Assembly: GCF_902459695.1 (NCBI RefSeq)
Contig: NZ_CABPRZ010000003.1
Location: 186,001 to 250,000 of the forward strand
DNA: 64,000 nt
From: Pandoraea terrae
GTDB lineage: Bacteria; Pseudomonadota; Gammaproteobacteria; Burkholderiales; Burkholderiaceae
Direction: 5' to 3'
Below the pieces are notes generated by a model. That model saw only the letters and a list, made by a program, of their open reading frames with translations, was not told the origin of the DNA and ran no database searches. Every line of letters begins with the position of its first letter. Position 1 is the stretch's first letter. Below are positions 41,801 through 48,534 of this stretch, piece by piece. The position numbers and the translations under genes were made by a program.

Positions 41801-42848
41801 GGACTACCGTCAAATACTGACCGCAATTTCAGCGGCTGCGGCAGGCAACGTGACCGGAGGGGCGGGCGAAATGTTGCAGTCGGCGGTAGTGCACTACATA
41901 CTGGGCTTGGGTGCAAAGAAGGTAAAGGAAATTGCAAAGTCACTTGACAGTGAAACTGCGAGGGCCGCGTTGCACGGAATATTGGGGTGCGCGGGTGCTG
42001 CGGCATCGGGCGGGACTTGCGGGGCGGGGGCGCTTGGTGCTGCCGGAAGTGTTGTTCTGAATAACTTGATTGAGACCGTTGCCAAAGATAAAGGAACCGT
42101 CCAGACGATTGAGGAACGTGAGGCTCGAATGAATTTGGTTCAGAGCATTGTTGCGGGCGTCACGCAAAGCGTTGGCGGAGATGCTTCCGCTGCGTCGATC
42201 GCGTCACGTATCGAAATGGAGAACAATGAGTTTTCGCTGCCACAGGGCACTGTGACAGCCGGGGCGGGATCCGCATCATTAGCAGAATTCATGTTCCAGA
42301 ACGGTGCCACAGCGGAAGACGTTGCGCGAGCACAGACCGAGTTGCTGGAAGGCTTGGGTACCGACGCCGCGCAGCCGGCTTCAGAGTTTCTTAAGTCTTG
42401 GGCGCTCCTCATGGGGGGCGCTGCTGCAGCGGGTTCAGGGCAGGCTGTCGGTACAGGATCGGTCGTGATTGGCGGGGCAATCGGAGGGGCGGTAAACGCA
42501 GTTACCCAACTGGTGGGTGATGCGCCATATAGCTACATCGATACGCTCACAGCAATCGCGACTTCCGCGGCCTCCCAAGGAAAGAGCCTTGTCAAATCAA
42601 CGGCGATCAGCATCTGGGGCGCAGTGACGGTCAGTCACATAAAAGGTGAGGATGCGACCAACGCAGCAATCGGTGCGGGCGCTGGTGCAATTGTTGGCGG
42701 AAAAACTGGCAATGTAGTCACCCGAGCAATCCCTTCCTCGGTAAAAAACGCCGCCACGGTGGAGGTAGGCGGCGGAATTGCAAACGCAATTTCGTCTGAA
42801 ATCGTTGGCACAGAAGTGCAACGCCAACTCAAAAGCGAGAGGGAATAA
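32802..42848 (+). CDS. cdiA: CdiA/filamentous haemagglutinin-type two-partner secretion exoprotein with polymorphic toxin tip
   Basis: A 3348-residue secreted filament of the contact-dependent inhibition class. An ESPR leader opens it (CYRLVFNRVRSQWLAVAE, about 5-22) with a cleavage site after about residue 60 (RIAGA/Q). The TPS secretion domain (about 61-310) contains SHNAYERFDV and NPNGLTCNGCGF (170-181). FHA-1-type beta-helix repeats run to about 1320. A non-repetitive segment at about 1330-1590 (YHVDLRPGDAQDLDTN, FYPDYNPEEHMRPG) fits the receptor-binding region. The conserved block at about 1760-1893 (SSDYLLALLGLDPALVDKRI) precedes the FHA-2 repeats (to about 2700). The pre-toxin part has GKIFDEEEIRAGFEIVEALQ (from 2935). 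The tip (about 3025-3348) is less GC-rich, Gly/Ala-rich and hydrophobic in places, suggesting a membrane-acting toxin. No CdiB partner is in the window. Confidence 0.92.
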   Translation: MNARCYRLVFNRVRSQWLAVAESVTSGQSPGLSRSGRRAARSATALATATMLAIPRIAGAQIVPDAGAGGSTPGVHAAPNGVPLVDITAPTPGGVSHNAYERFDVGTPGAILNNAPTSVQTQLGGMVPGNPNLGGGSAAVIVSEVTGQLPSTLNGYLEVAGPRAEVIVANPNGLTCNGCGFINTSRGVLTTGEPVFGGTGSLEAFRVKGGTLRIDGAGLNASNLEGAALLARAIQLNALIHAGKLDLVTGLNEVDARTFLVRSSLAGADGKPEFGLDISHLGGMYAGKIRLIGSERGVGVNVGGHVAAQEFHLSASGLLTVTGQVHATEALSVNVAGGISNTGTISSKRDLVIASGGDVDNAGTLYAAGDVTARIGGVLTHSGAWAAGRHVSLSAQRIASRGWFAAGVDVHGQPVQPAQLNTSAEAGSLRLTADGALVATGRHWAAGDVALQGASLDVAGSRTDAGRNLHYAAMHGPLSMAGARTRAGQRVRLDASGRIEGRINGSVDGRMTGHIDHDGAETEAAHLEVAGASLSNRGGRLAQHGGGDARVDITGALDNTGGKLESNAATFTLAAGSLDNTRGTMTHAGAGRFDLTSGVVTNTGGLLAGNGALGLRAAALDNRGGTLRAGGALQLEAGATDNRDGRIEAGEMVLALESLANARGAIVQTAKRDAAVTIRGLFDNRAGKAHFNAIALSLSAGSLDNRGGVLAHAGEGVFRLQTGTFHNTAGDLGSNGQIALQALSLDNTAGRLSALGAMGLTIEGHVLNGAAGAIAAQSLLFRVAGLLDNTGGLIEARASSSIEAQRLVNASGRVLNSGTGVLRIESRGVTNTLGGVIGGNAAVDIAAHDFDNTQGRVTAGGTLTVASEDTLANDEGELTAGADVHLVAGEVLGNRGGKVSAQGDVAITAGGALDNRAGSIEAAGAHGSIALTAQSVDNTDGRIVNTGTGLTRIVADSVTNAVTNAETSAAARRGAPASSTDGGDAASKDTAKNDAAGFIGGNGAVQIAANVLENDASARLQSGGDLVLAIARRLVNGGTLFAGHHLRLGTLKMQLAQGAAADSGDAADSGDAAHDAPFAGTSQLVLHNRGQIHGLGDAWIHAAALTHAGKLAFNGSLALRAAALAGDGALQAGGDLLLSVTGDYTHAAGRDYRADGDLSFTAGGAFVNAGSLSAVKRLSLNAASIHNAIGGQLRGGTTTLAATDEIRNDGRIDGQDVSLSARRVHNAATVLGDRITVAATDIVNQGSRAVMAATSALDLWADGDVLNDDGAVLYSLGALRIGGRGDGSGEAERDAQGYLARQTASLTNRSASIEAGGDLDIATRKLVNERSFIHVQKAVPEGEKTFNRRVWVAGYHVDLRPGDAQDLDTNLPTTHRSHSLAVNGEPAFTLQEIEVQGESGEPPRRVKIAKPNPKNQSFTQWRWHEAKAALSEEKLQAVAAPVRVVIPKSGVRALDANGKTFRLAHPIEEVYQASAAWQAAGAAEYRKRTITHNAIQHFERLAEDGQGNYVIEFYPDYNPEEHMRPGVADEAGGFVTGEADEGVRILRYRPGMRDGRDYNEVRREFRESATIDRLIGAAPTASLVSQGAMRINVDGGTALNDASTIAAGGNLDVRATGASGDGAITVKGLELERIVNQTQTSWVYWHEKRGNSAREVRAYDFSVAQRREVVDALPAIVSSNRRVTIAGRDVDVASVNPDGATVAGTRVQGAGQGDTRIAGGAARVIGTDAAGEAGAVDAVAVPALPDLQLPSIGLFAIVVAPAHPYLVVTDPRFTDYGNFVSSDYLLALLGLDPALVDKRIGDGFYEARLLHEQVLKATGRTFLAEHTQADEEFKALMASGARYAREFQLRVGVALTAAQMQALTSDIVWLVRQTVTLADGSTQEVLVPKLYLARGARAGSRVRLEASGAVVAGNEVLIEAQDTLSNSGRIVSDAEVRVTARDVVNSGAIASVGSQGSQGSVGPESSEGAQGTRGNVVVRAERDVVNLGGEIAGRGVDIRAGRDVVVGSKTRRIAQASGRAGQTNTVSNTLIDGQGAIHADEALQLVAQRDAKLEGAAVSAGGDARLVAGRDVAIGTTVLEREFGSRGKDVGGAAGWTERREHLGTSIDALGSVTVVAGRDAAVLGSTISSGGDTTVAAAGDVTVGAVKDTHRFEGKSFGGTHKHTTDAYHETVRGSEVQAGGDIRFGAGQAQAVAQVLDTLGVTAYVDADSSDRAASRHGDIKVQGSYVNAGRQAGAADAQRGDGAGAATAATAARNHATGHAADNDAGNPAGNPARPGTVRMIASGDVRIEGVEERHDTAKWSHDTRSGVLSRSTKETRRDAHDVLAQGSTVSGNAVDVGAARDVRVTGSNVVGEGDVTVKAGRNLEIAGAQNRHASSEYRRETTSGVFGNGGGSVTIGRRAEKETTRRSETSHTASVLGSVAGDVTLVAGEQYRQAGSQVVARAGDVDIAGQRVAIVESTDTAHSEHEFEVRQSGVTVTVSSPVLAAAQTAGQMAKAAGKTSDGRLQALAGATAGLAGKNAYDAVAKDPEALGGINVSVTVGGSQQTSRETQTSTSVRGSSVAAGGDIRVRATAGGDRDGDHDGVPSGDQSTLTVRGGDLEAGGDVTLAADGAIELVAAENTSSTRRRSSGASAGIGVGVNIGSKTSAGVTANASVSRGKAEGDAQTWTPTQVSAGKHLTLESGGDTTLRGAQVRGESVAAKVGGDLKLESLQDRDNYRSRDQSLAGSITVGIGGTVSGSINASHQQINSDYASVQQQSGILAGDGGFDVQVAGNTDLVGAVIASTDRAAEAGANRLKTGTLTQRDLENRAEYDALGVSIGGGFSSGGSDAKLGTDQAGHATTGANAVPGHEAPTSVGTSGGASGGVSVTPPMIVAAGGSATSTTRSGISAGEIEITDGAKQQAITGKTVHETVAGTNREVSSERDGSNALGKIFDEEEIRAGFEIVEALQREVGVFVNNRAQEADALEKARDAEADPAKRAQLDKQLAEAQKWGPGGDYRQILTAISAAAAGNVTGGAGEMLQSAVVHYILGLGAKKVKEIAKSLDSETARAALHGILGCAGAAASGGTCGAGALGAAGSVVLNNLIETVAKDKGTVQTIEEREARMNLVQSIVAGVTQSVGGDASAASIASRIEMENNEFSLPQGTVTAGAGSASLAEFMFQNGATAEDVARAQTELLEGLGTDAAQPASEFLKSWALLMGGAAAAGSGQAVGTGSVVIGGAIGGAVNAVTQLVGDAPYSYIDTLTAIATSAASQGKSLVKSTAISIWGAVTVSHIKGEDATNAAIGAGAGAIVGGKTGNVVTRAIPSSVKNAATVEVGGGIANAISSEIVGTEVQRQLKSERE
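35982..36017 (+). repeat. Tandem 18-base repeat inside the cdiA-like gene
   Basis: GCAGACTCGGGTGACGCC occurs twice in direct tandem, perfectly, encoding Asp-Ser-Gly-Asp-Ala-Ala twice in the FHA-1 region. The unit is a multiple of three, so copy-number change would keep the frame. Confidence 0.9.
41605..41800 (+). repeat. Direct repeat, copy A: pre-toxin module inside the cdiA-like gene
   Basis: This segment (LGKIFDEEEIRAG ... KWGPGGDYR) is repeated at 43143-43350, downstream of the immunity gene, with most bases identical by eye. Similarity at protein level continues to the GCAGAA motif in both copies. This pre-toxin stretch lies just before the variable tip and could serve as the recombination point when toxin modules are exchanged. 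Confidence 0.85.
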
Positions 42849-43093
42849 TGATTCGGATAATGGCCGAGTTCAAGTTACTCCTCCTACTTGTCCTTGTTTA
42901 CTCTGCAAGTTTACTGGCAGCCGCATATGCGATCAGTTTCTCCGTGGCAGTTATTTTCATGGTCAGGCGCGGGTATTTTTACTATCCATTGGAAAGTTTC
43001 ACGTTTGCCTCAAAGGTCGGGGTTGTCGCGGGGTTGACGGCCGGCCTTACAGCATGGGTAGCCTGCAAACTTCGCGAACTTTGGCAACGCTAG
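42848..43093 (+). CDS. cdiI: Probable CDI immunity protein, small membrane protein
   Basis: An 81-residue protein whose ATG overlaps the cdiA-like stop by one base (TAATG), the position always held by the immunity gene in CDI loci. It has two hydrophobic helices (about 9-39, LLLLLVLVYSASLLAAAYAI onward, and about 56-72, VGVVAGLTAGLTAWVA) with a short aromatic loop (GYFYYPLES) and a basic C-terminus, so it should sit in the inner membrane. A membrane immunity protein matches a toxin tip that acts on membranes. An alternative start is ATG 42860. Like the toxin tip, it is less GC-rich than the surrounding DNA. The function is inferred from position and topology; I do not recognise the family. 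Confidence 0.72.
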   Translation: MIRIMAEFKLLLLLVLVYSASLLAAAYAISFSVAVIFMVRRGYFYYPLESFTFASKVGVVAGLTAGLTAWVACKLRELWQR

Positions 43094-43565
43094 TGTAACG
43101 ACTGGCGCCCTAGCGCCGGGCAATGGGCGGTTCTCAAAAGTACTAGGCAAGATATTTGATGAGGAGGATATCCGCGCCGGCTTCGGGATCGTCGAGGCGT
43201 TGCAGCGCGAAGTGGGCGTGTTCGTGAACAACCGGGCGCAGGAGGCCGATGCGCTCGAGAAGGCTCGCGACGCGGAAGCCGATCCGGCGAAGCGGGCCGA
43301 GCTCGATGCGCAGTTGATCGAAGCGCCGATGTGGGGCCCGGGCGGTGACTATCGGAGAATCGCAAGTGCCATCACGGCCGCTGCGGGCGGCAACGTGATG
43401 GGCTCCGCCGCCGAGATGGCGAAGGTCGCCACGGTCAACTACCTGCAGGGCCTCGGTGCGACGCAGGTCAAGGCGCTGGGAGAGCACCTCGACCCAGCTT
43501 CGAAGGCGGCACTGCACGCGATCGTGGGTTGTGCGGGGGCTGCCTTGCAAGGCAGCAGCGAGCGA
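43062..43565 (+). pseudogene. Orphan CdiA pre-toxin module, decayed
   Basis: A second, startless copy of the CdiA pre-toxin region in one open frame. From about 43134 it reads FSKVLGKIFDEEDIRAGFGI, then VNNRAQEADALEKARDAEAD, then WGPGGDYRRIASAITAAAGG, parallel to residues ~2935-3070 of the main protein. Likeness ends at GCAGAALQG near 43555, exactly where the main copy continues into GGTCGAGALGAAG and the toxin. What follows in frame (to 43754) is unrelated and runs antisense into the kdsD-like gene, so no toxin domain remains. The frame has no start or ribosome binding site of its own. It fits the orphan CdiA-CT cassettes known downstream of CDI loci, here truncated. Confidence 0.78.
43143..43350 (+). 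repeat. Direct repeat, copy B: pre-toxin module in the orphan cassette
   Basis: This matches 41605-41800 inside the cdiA-like gene with most positions identical by eye. Shared runs include GGCAAGATATTTGATGAGGA, and the differences are mostly at third codon positions, as expected of an old diverged duplicate. Confidence 0.85.
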
Positions 43566-43703
43566 CGGGTCTCGCAGCATTTCCCCGGTGTCAGTCCAAA
43601 AATTTTGCATTCCATATCCGACCCCGGAAAGCGAACTGGCATCCAGCTGGAGTTCGGCTCGTGTGCATGTGAAACCTCCGTTGCAATAGGCGTGTCGACG
43701 ACG

Positions 43704-44723
43704 TTAAAGGACACCTGCGCGCATCAAATCGTGTGTGCTGACCGCACCGAGTAATCGATACTGATCGTCCACAACCGGGACTACGCTGATGCCGGTGCAT
43801 TCGATGAGATCAGCGACCTCCGTTGCAAGCACATCCGGATGCGCCGTCCGCGGTGTTCGGGTCATTACCTCCCCCACTTGGACGGATGTCGGTGTGAGGC
43901 CTCGCTCCAGACACCGGCGAAGGTCGCCATCTGCAACGATTCCCAGCAACTGATAGCCTTGATCGACGACAATTGCGGCGCCCAAATTCTTCCCGCTCAT
44001 ACTTGCCATCGCACAAAGGACTGATGCGTCGGTGAAAACCACCGGCAACCGGTCGCCGATGCGCATTACGTCACGTACCCGGGTGACGAGACGTCGGCCG
44101 AGCCTTCCTCCGGGATGGGAGCGCGCAAAATCAGATTGGTCGAAGCCGCGTGCGTCCGCGATGGCAATCGCGATGGCGTCGCCGATGGCGAGCTGTAGTG
44201 TTGTGCTTGCGGTAGGGGCGAGGTTGAGGGGACATGCCTCACGGACCACCTTGCTTTCGAGCGTGATGTCCGCGAGTTGAGCCAGCGTGGATTCAGTGCT
44301 GCTCGTAATCGCGATCAGCGTCACGCCGATGCTTTTGATCGCCGGCAGTATTTGCACGAGTTCGTCGGTTTCGCCGGAATTGGAGACTGCCAATACGATA
44401 TCGTCGCCAGTGATCATGCCAAGATCACCGTGACTCGCTTCCGTGGGATGGACAGAGAAGGCCGGCGTGCCTGTGGATGCCAACGTCGCAGCGATCTTCC
44501 TGCATACATGCCCGCTCTTGCCGACGCCGGTGGCGATGACTCGGCCGGAAGATCCCAGAATGGTTTGGACGATCTGGCCGAATGTGTGGCCGAGGTTCGA
44601 TCTGGCCTCGAGAAGACTATCGGCCTCCAGTTGCAGGGTACGCCGCCCGCTTTCTATGGCGTCGTCAATCTTGAATGTGCCGCCCCCACATTCACTCGCG
44701 GCATTGGGCATGATTTCTTTCAT
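43704..44723 (-). CDS. kdsD: Arabinose-5-phosphate isomerase, KdsD/KpsF/GutQ family
   Basis: A 339-residue sugar-phosphate isomerase that interconverts ribulose-5-phosphate and arabinose-5-phosphate, the first step toward the lipopolysaccharide sugar Kdo. The SIS domain (about 40-180) shows GRVIATGVGKSGHVCRKIAA, the Ser-rich loop LAVSNSGETDELVQ, and PTEASHGDLGM with the catalytic His. Two CBS domains follow (about 215-339; VMRIGDRLPVVFTD and VMTRTPRTAHPD). Length and order are those of the family. No other Kdo genes (kdsA, kdsB, kdsC, lpt) are nearby, so this may be a second, KpsF-like copy. Starts at 44723 and 44711 are both possible. Its 3' end abuts the decayed cdiA cassette. Confidence 0.9.
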   Translation of the reverse strand: MKEIMPNAASECGGGTFKIDDAIESGRRTLQLEADSLLEARSNLGHTFGQIVQTILGSSGRVIATGVGKSGHVCRKIAATLASTGTPAFSVHPTEASHGDLGMITGDDIVLAVSNSGETDELVQILPAIKSIGVTLIAITSSTESTLAQLADITLESKVVREACPLNLAPTASTTLQLAIGDAIAIAIADARGFDQSDFARSHPGGRLGRRLVTRVRDVMRIGDRLPVVFTDASVLCAMASMSGKNLGAAIVVDQGYQLLGIVADGDLRRCLERGLTPTSVQVGEVMTRTPRTAHPDVLATEVADLIECTGISVVPVVDDQYRLLGAVSTHDLMRAGVL

Positions 44724-44983
44724 GAATAGCAGTCCGGATTCGCCGAAGAAACGAAACTGTCGCGGGCCGTGGGGGGCTCACGTCCTTCGTGCAGGACCAA
44801 TACTGACGGGAACAGCATACAGCCATAACTTCTACTGGAGAGTGGGAGATATCCGATATGTACCGGTCCGGATCATAGCGGGTGGTGCGGCACATCATGG
44901 CGGCTGCAAGGCGAAGCCTGCAAGAGTCGGGGCTGAGCGGCACGAATGCGCCGGTCCGTGCCTCACGCGTTACAATAGCGCCC

Positions 44984-47900
44984 ATGTCAGAACCCCGCTT
45001 TGTCCATCTCCGAATCCATTCCGAATACTCGATTGCCGACGGCATCGTGCGGCTTGACGACGTCGTCAAGGCTGCCGCGACCGATGGTCAGGGCGCGATC
45101 GCGCTGACCGACCTGGCGAATCTGTTCGGGGCCATCCGTTTCTACAAAGAGGCGCGAGGCCGCGGCGTCAAGCCGATCGTCGGCTGTGACGCCTGGATCA
45201 CCAATCACGCCGACCGCGACAAACCGTCGCGGCTGCTGCTGCTAGTGCGCGACCGCGCCGGTTACCTGAACCTGTGCCAGTTGCTGTCGCGCGCGTGGCT
45301 CACCAACCAGTGGCGCGGCCGGGCGGAAATCGATCCCGAATGGCTGAAGGCCGACGGCCTCGCCGGCGGCTTGTTGGCCCTTTCGGGGGCGCAAATGGGC
45401 GATGTCGGCATGGCGCTGGCGGCCGGCAACCCGGAGGCTGCCGCACAGTGCGCCGAACGCTGGTCGGCGGTATTCCCGGGGGCGTTCTATGTGGAACTGC
45501 AGCGTACCGGGCAGCCCGGCATGGAGGCGTATGTGCAGCAAGCGGTCAAGCTGGCCGCATCGCTGAAACTGCCGGTCGTGGCTACCCATCCGATCCAGTT
45601 CATGACGACCGACGATTTCACCGCGCATGAGGCGCGCGTGTGTATCTCGGAAGGGGAAATCCTCGGCAATGCGCGCCGTGTGCGCCGCTTCTCCAACGAC
45701 CAGCATTTCCGCACGCAGGCGGAGATGGCTGAGGCGTTTGCCGATGTGCCGTCGGCCATCGCCAACGCGGTTGAAATCGCCAAGCGTTGCAATCTCACAC
45801 TGGAACTCGGCAAGCCGAAGCTGCCGCTGTTCCCGACGCCCGACGGCATGTCGCTCGACGATTACCTCGTCAAGATGGCCAAAGACGGCCTCGAAGTGCG
45901 CATGACGCAATTGTTTCCGGACGAGGCCGTGCGCGATGCGAAGCGGCCGGAATACTATGCGCGGCTCGATTTCGAAACGGGCACCATCATCAAGATGGGC
46001 TTCCCGGGCTACTTCCTGATCGTTGCGGACTTCATCAACTGGGCCAAGAACAACGGCGTGCCGGTCGGACCGGGCCGGGGCTCGGGCGCCGGCTCGCTGG
46101 TGGCGTATGCACTCGGCATTACCGATCTCGATCCGCTGCGTTACAACCTGCTGTTCGAACGCTTCCTGAATCCGGAGCGGGTGTCGATGCCCGACTTCGA
46201 TATCGACTTCTGCCAGGACGGCCGCGACCGCGTCATCCAGTACGTGAAGGACAAATACGGCGCGGACGCCGTGTCGCAGATCGCCACGTTCGGTTCGATG
46301 GCTGCCAAGGCGGCCGTGCGCGACGTGGGCCGCGTGCTCGACCTCGGCTACAACTTTGTCGATGGCGTGGCGAAGCTGATTCCGTTCAAGCCGGGCAAGC
46401 ACGTCACGATCGACGACGCGATGAAGGAAGAGCCCCAGCTGATGGAGCGCTTCCAGACCGAAGACGAAGTGAAGCAATTGCTGGAGCTCGCCCAGCGCGT
46501 GGAGGGCCTGACGCGTAACGTCGGCATGCACGCCGGCGGGGTGTTGATCGCGCCGGGCAAGCTCACCGACTTCTGCCCGCTCTACACGCAGGGCTCCGGG
46601 GAAGACGCCAGCGGTGTTGTCAGCCAATACGACAAGGACGACGTCGAAGCGGTCGGGCTCGTCAAGTTCGACTTCTTGGGCCTGACCACGCTGACCATCC
46701 TGAATTGGGCGGAGCGCTACATCAAGCGTCTGCACCCGACCATGGCCGAGTGGTCGCTCGATCAGGTATCGCTGACCGACCCCGCCGCATTCAGCATCCT
46801 CAAGAAGGCCAATACGGTCGCCGTGTTCCAGCTGGAAAGCCGCGGCATGCAGGGCATGTTGAAGGACGCCCAGCCTGACCGCTTCGAGGACATCATTGCG
46901 CTGGTCGCGTTGTATCGCCCGGGCCCAATGGACCTGATTCCGAGCTTCTGTGCCCGTAAGCATGGCCGCGAGAAGGTCGAATATCCCGATCCGCGCGTCG
47001 AATCCGTGCTTCAGGAGACCTACGGCATCATGGTCTACCAGGAGCAGGTGATGCAGATGGCGCAGATCATCGGCGGCTACTCGCTGGGCGGCGCTGACTT
47101 GCTGCGCCGCGCGATGGGCAAGAAGAAGGCCGAGGAAATGGCGGAGCATCGCGCGTTGTTCCGCGAGGGCGCCGACAAAAATGGCCTGACTGCCGAGAAG
47201 GCCGACGAAATCTTCGACTTGATGGAGAAGTTCGCGGGCTACGGCTTCAACAAGTCACACGCGGCAGCGTATGCGCTGCTGGCGTACTACACGGCATGGC
47301 TCAAGGCACATCATCCGGCCGAATTCATGGCGGCCAACTTGAGCTTGGCCATGGACGACACGGACAAGGTCAAGATCCTGTACGAGGATTGCCTGACCAA
47401 CGGCCTGGCCGTGCTGCCGCCCGACGTCAATGTGTCCGCTTACCGGTTCGAGCCGGCGGACAGCAAGACCGTGCGCTACGGACTGGGTGCGATCAAGGGC
47501 AGCGGCCAATCGGCCATTGAGGAAATCCTGCGGGTGCGTGAGGACAAGCCGTTCACGGACTTGTTCGATTTCTGCCAGCGCATCGACCGCCGCGTGGTGA
47601 ACCGGCGCACGATTGAAGCGCTGATCCGCGCTGGGGCGTTCGACGCGCTCAACGGCAACCGCGCGCAGCTGATGGCGTCCGTGCCGATGGCCATGGAAGC
47701 CGCCGAGCAGGCGAGCGCGTCTGCGAATCAGGTCAGCCTGTTCGATCTCGGCGACGAAGATTTGCAGGCGCCGCTGGAATTGGTCGACGAACCCGCGTGG
47801 ACGGACAAGAAGAAGCTGCAGGAAGAGAAGGCTGCACTCGGTTTCTACTTGTCGGGCCACATGTTCGACTCGTACGCCGAGGAAGTGCGGCGTTTCGTGC

Positions 47901-48460
47901 GCACCAAACTGCGTGACTTGAGCGACGGGCGGGACAAGCTGGTCGCCGGTGTGATTGCCAGCCTGCGTACGATGATGACGCAGCGCGGCAAGATGGTCAT
48001 TGCCTTGCTCGACGATGGCACGGGGCAGGTCGAGGTGACTGTCTTCAACGAGCAATTCGAAGCCAACAAGCACCTGTTCAAGGAGGACGAGCTGCTGGTC
48101 GTCAAGGGCAATGCACGGCCAGACGCTTTCACGGGCGGCCTGCGATTCACGACGGAGAGCGTCATGGATCTCGGCCGGGCGCGTGCGCACTTCGCGCGGG
48201 CGCTGAAGCTCTCGTTCAACGGCAATGCCGACTGGCCGCGCCTGCGCGCCACGTTGCAGCCGCACTGCTCGATGTACCGCATGGGGGGCAGCGGCAACGG
48301 CGACAAGCCGAGCGGCTTGCCCGTGCATATCGTTTACCGCCGCACGGACGCGGAGTGCGAATCGAGGCTGGGCGACGACTGGAAAGTACAGCCCGGTGAC
48401 GAGTTGCTGGGCGAATTGCGCGAGTGGCTGACGCCCGGCTCGGTGCAACTCGTGTATTAA
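44984..48460 (+). CDS. dnaE: DNA polymerase III alpha subunit DnaE
   Basis: The 1158-residue replicative polymerase subunit. The N-terminal PHP domain begins FVHLRIHSEYSIADGI. The palm has the catalytic aspartates D404 and D406 in MPDFDIDFC, matching D401/D403 of E. coli, and D563 in VKFDFLGL. The fingers/tau-binding region and OB-fold (about 980-1060, VTVFNEQFEANKHLF) complete it. The length equals the E. coli enzyme (1160), so it is the main polymerase and not the error-prone DnaE2 type. The ATG at 44984 (MSEPRFVHL) is chosen; the frame is open back to 44882, but that part is unlike the family. It stands alone, without lpxA/lpxB-type neighbours. Confidence 0.97.
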   Translation: MSEPRFVHLRIHSEYSIADGIVRLDDVVKAAATDGQGAIALTDLANLFGAIRFYKEARGRGVKPIVGCDAWITNHADRDKPSRLLLLVRDRAGYLNLCQLLSRAWLTNQWRGRAEIDPEWLKADGLAGGLLALSGAQMGDVGMALAAGNPEAAAQCAERWSAVFPGAFYVELQRTGQPGMEAYVQQAVKLAASLKLPVVATHPIQFMTTDDFTAHEARVCISEGEILGNARRVRRFSNDQHFRTQAEMAEAFADVPSAIANAVEIAKRCNLTLELGKPKLPLFPTPDGMSLDDYLVKMAKDGLEVRMTQLFPDEAVRDAKRPEYYARLDFETGTIIKMGFPGYFLIVADFINWAKNNGVPVGPGRGSGAGSLVAYALGITDLDPLRYNLLFERFLNPERVSMPDFDIDFCQDGRDRVIQYVKDKYGADAVSQIATFGSMAAKAAVRDVGRVLDLGYNFVDGVAKLIPFKPGKHVTIDDAMKEEPQLMERFQTEDEVKQLLELAQRVEGLTRNVGMHAGGVLIAPGKLTDFCPLYTQGSGEDASGVVSQYDKDDVEAVGLVKFDFLGLTTLTILNWAERYIKRLHPTMAEWSLDQVSLTDPAAFSILKKANTVAVFQLESRGMQGMLKDAQPDRFEDIIALVALYRPGPMDLIPSFCARKHGREKVEYPDPRVESVLQETYGIMVYQEQVMQMAQIIGGYSLGGADLLRRAMGKKKAEEMAEHRALFREGADKNGLTAEKADEIFDLMEKFAGYGFNKSHAAAYALLAYYTAWLKAHHPAEFMAANLSLAMDDTDKVKILYEDCLTNGLAVLPPDVNVSAYRFEPADSKTVRYGLGAIKGSGQSAIEEILRVREDKPFTDLFDFCQRIDRRVVNRRTIEALIRAGAFDALNGNRAQLMASVPMAMEAAEQASASANQVSLFDLGDEDLQAPLELVDEPAWTDKKKLQEEKAALGFYLSGHMFDSYAEEVRRFVRTKLRDLSDGRDKLVAGVIASLRTMMTQRGKMVIALLDDGTGQVEVTVFNEQFEANKHLFKEDELLVVKGNARPDAFTGGLRFTTESVMDLGRARAHFARALKLSFNGNADWPRLRATLQPHCSMYRMGGSGNGDKPSGLPVHIVYRRTDAECESRLGDDWKVQPGDELLGELREWLTPGSVQLVY

Positions 48461-48534
48461 GCTCGGGCAGGCCCTGACCGCGGGCCATGCCCCGGTAACT
48501 TCGACGCTACGCGTCATCCAGAACAGGACAGCGG

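Noticed and set aside
43565-43754. Continuation of the orphan cassette frame to 43754
   Set aside because: Homology to the main copy ends about 43555, and the last 50 bases are antisense to the kdsD-like gene, so the extension looks like chance reading.
44971-44976. TACAAT just upstream of dnaE
   Set aside because: It ends 7 bases before the start codon, which would leave no leader, and there is no -35 box at the right distance.
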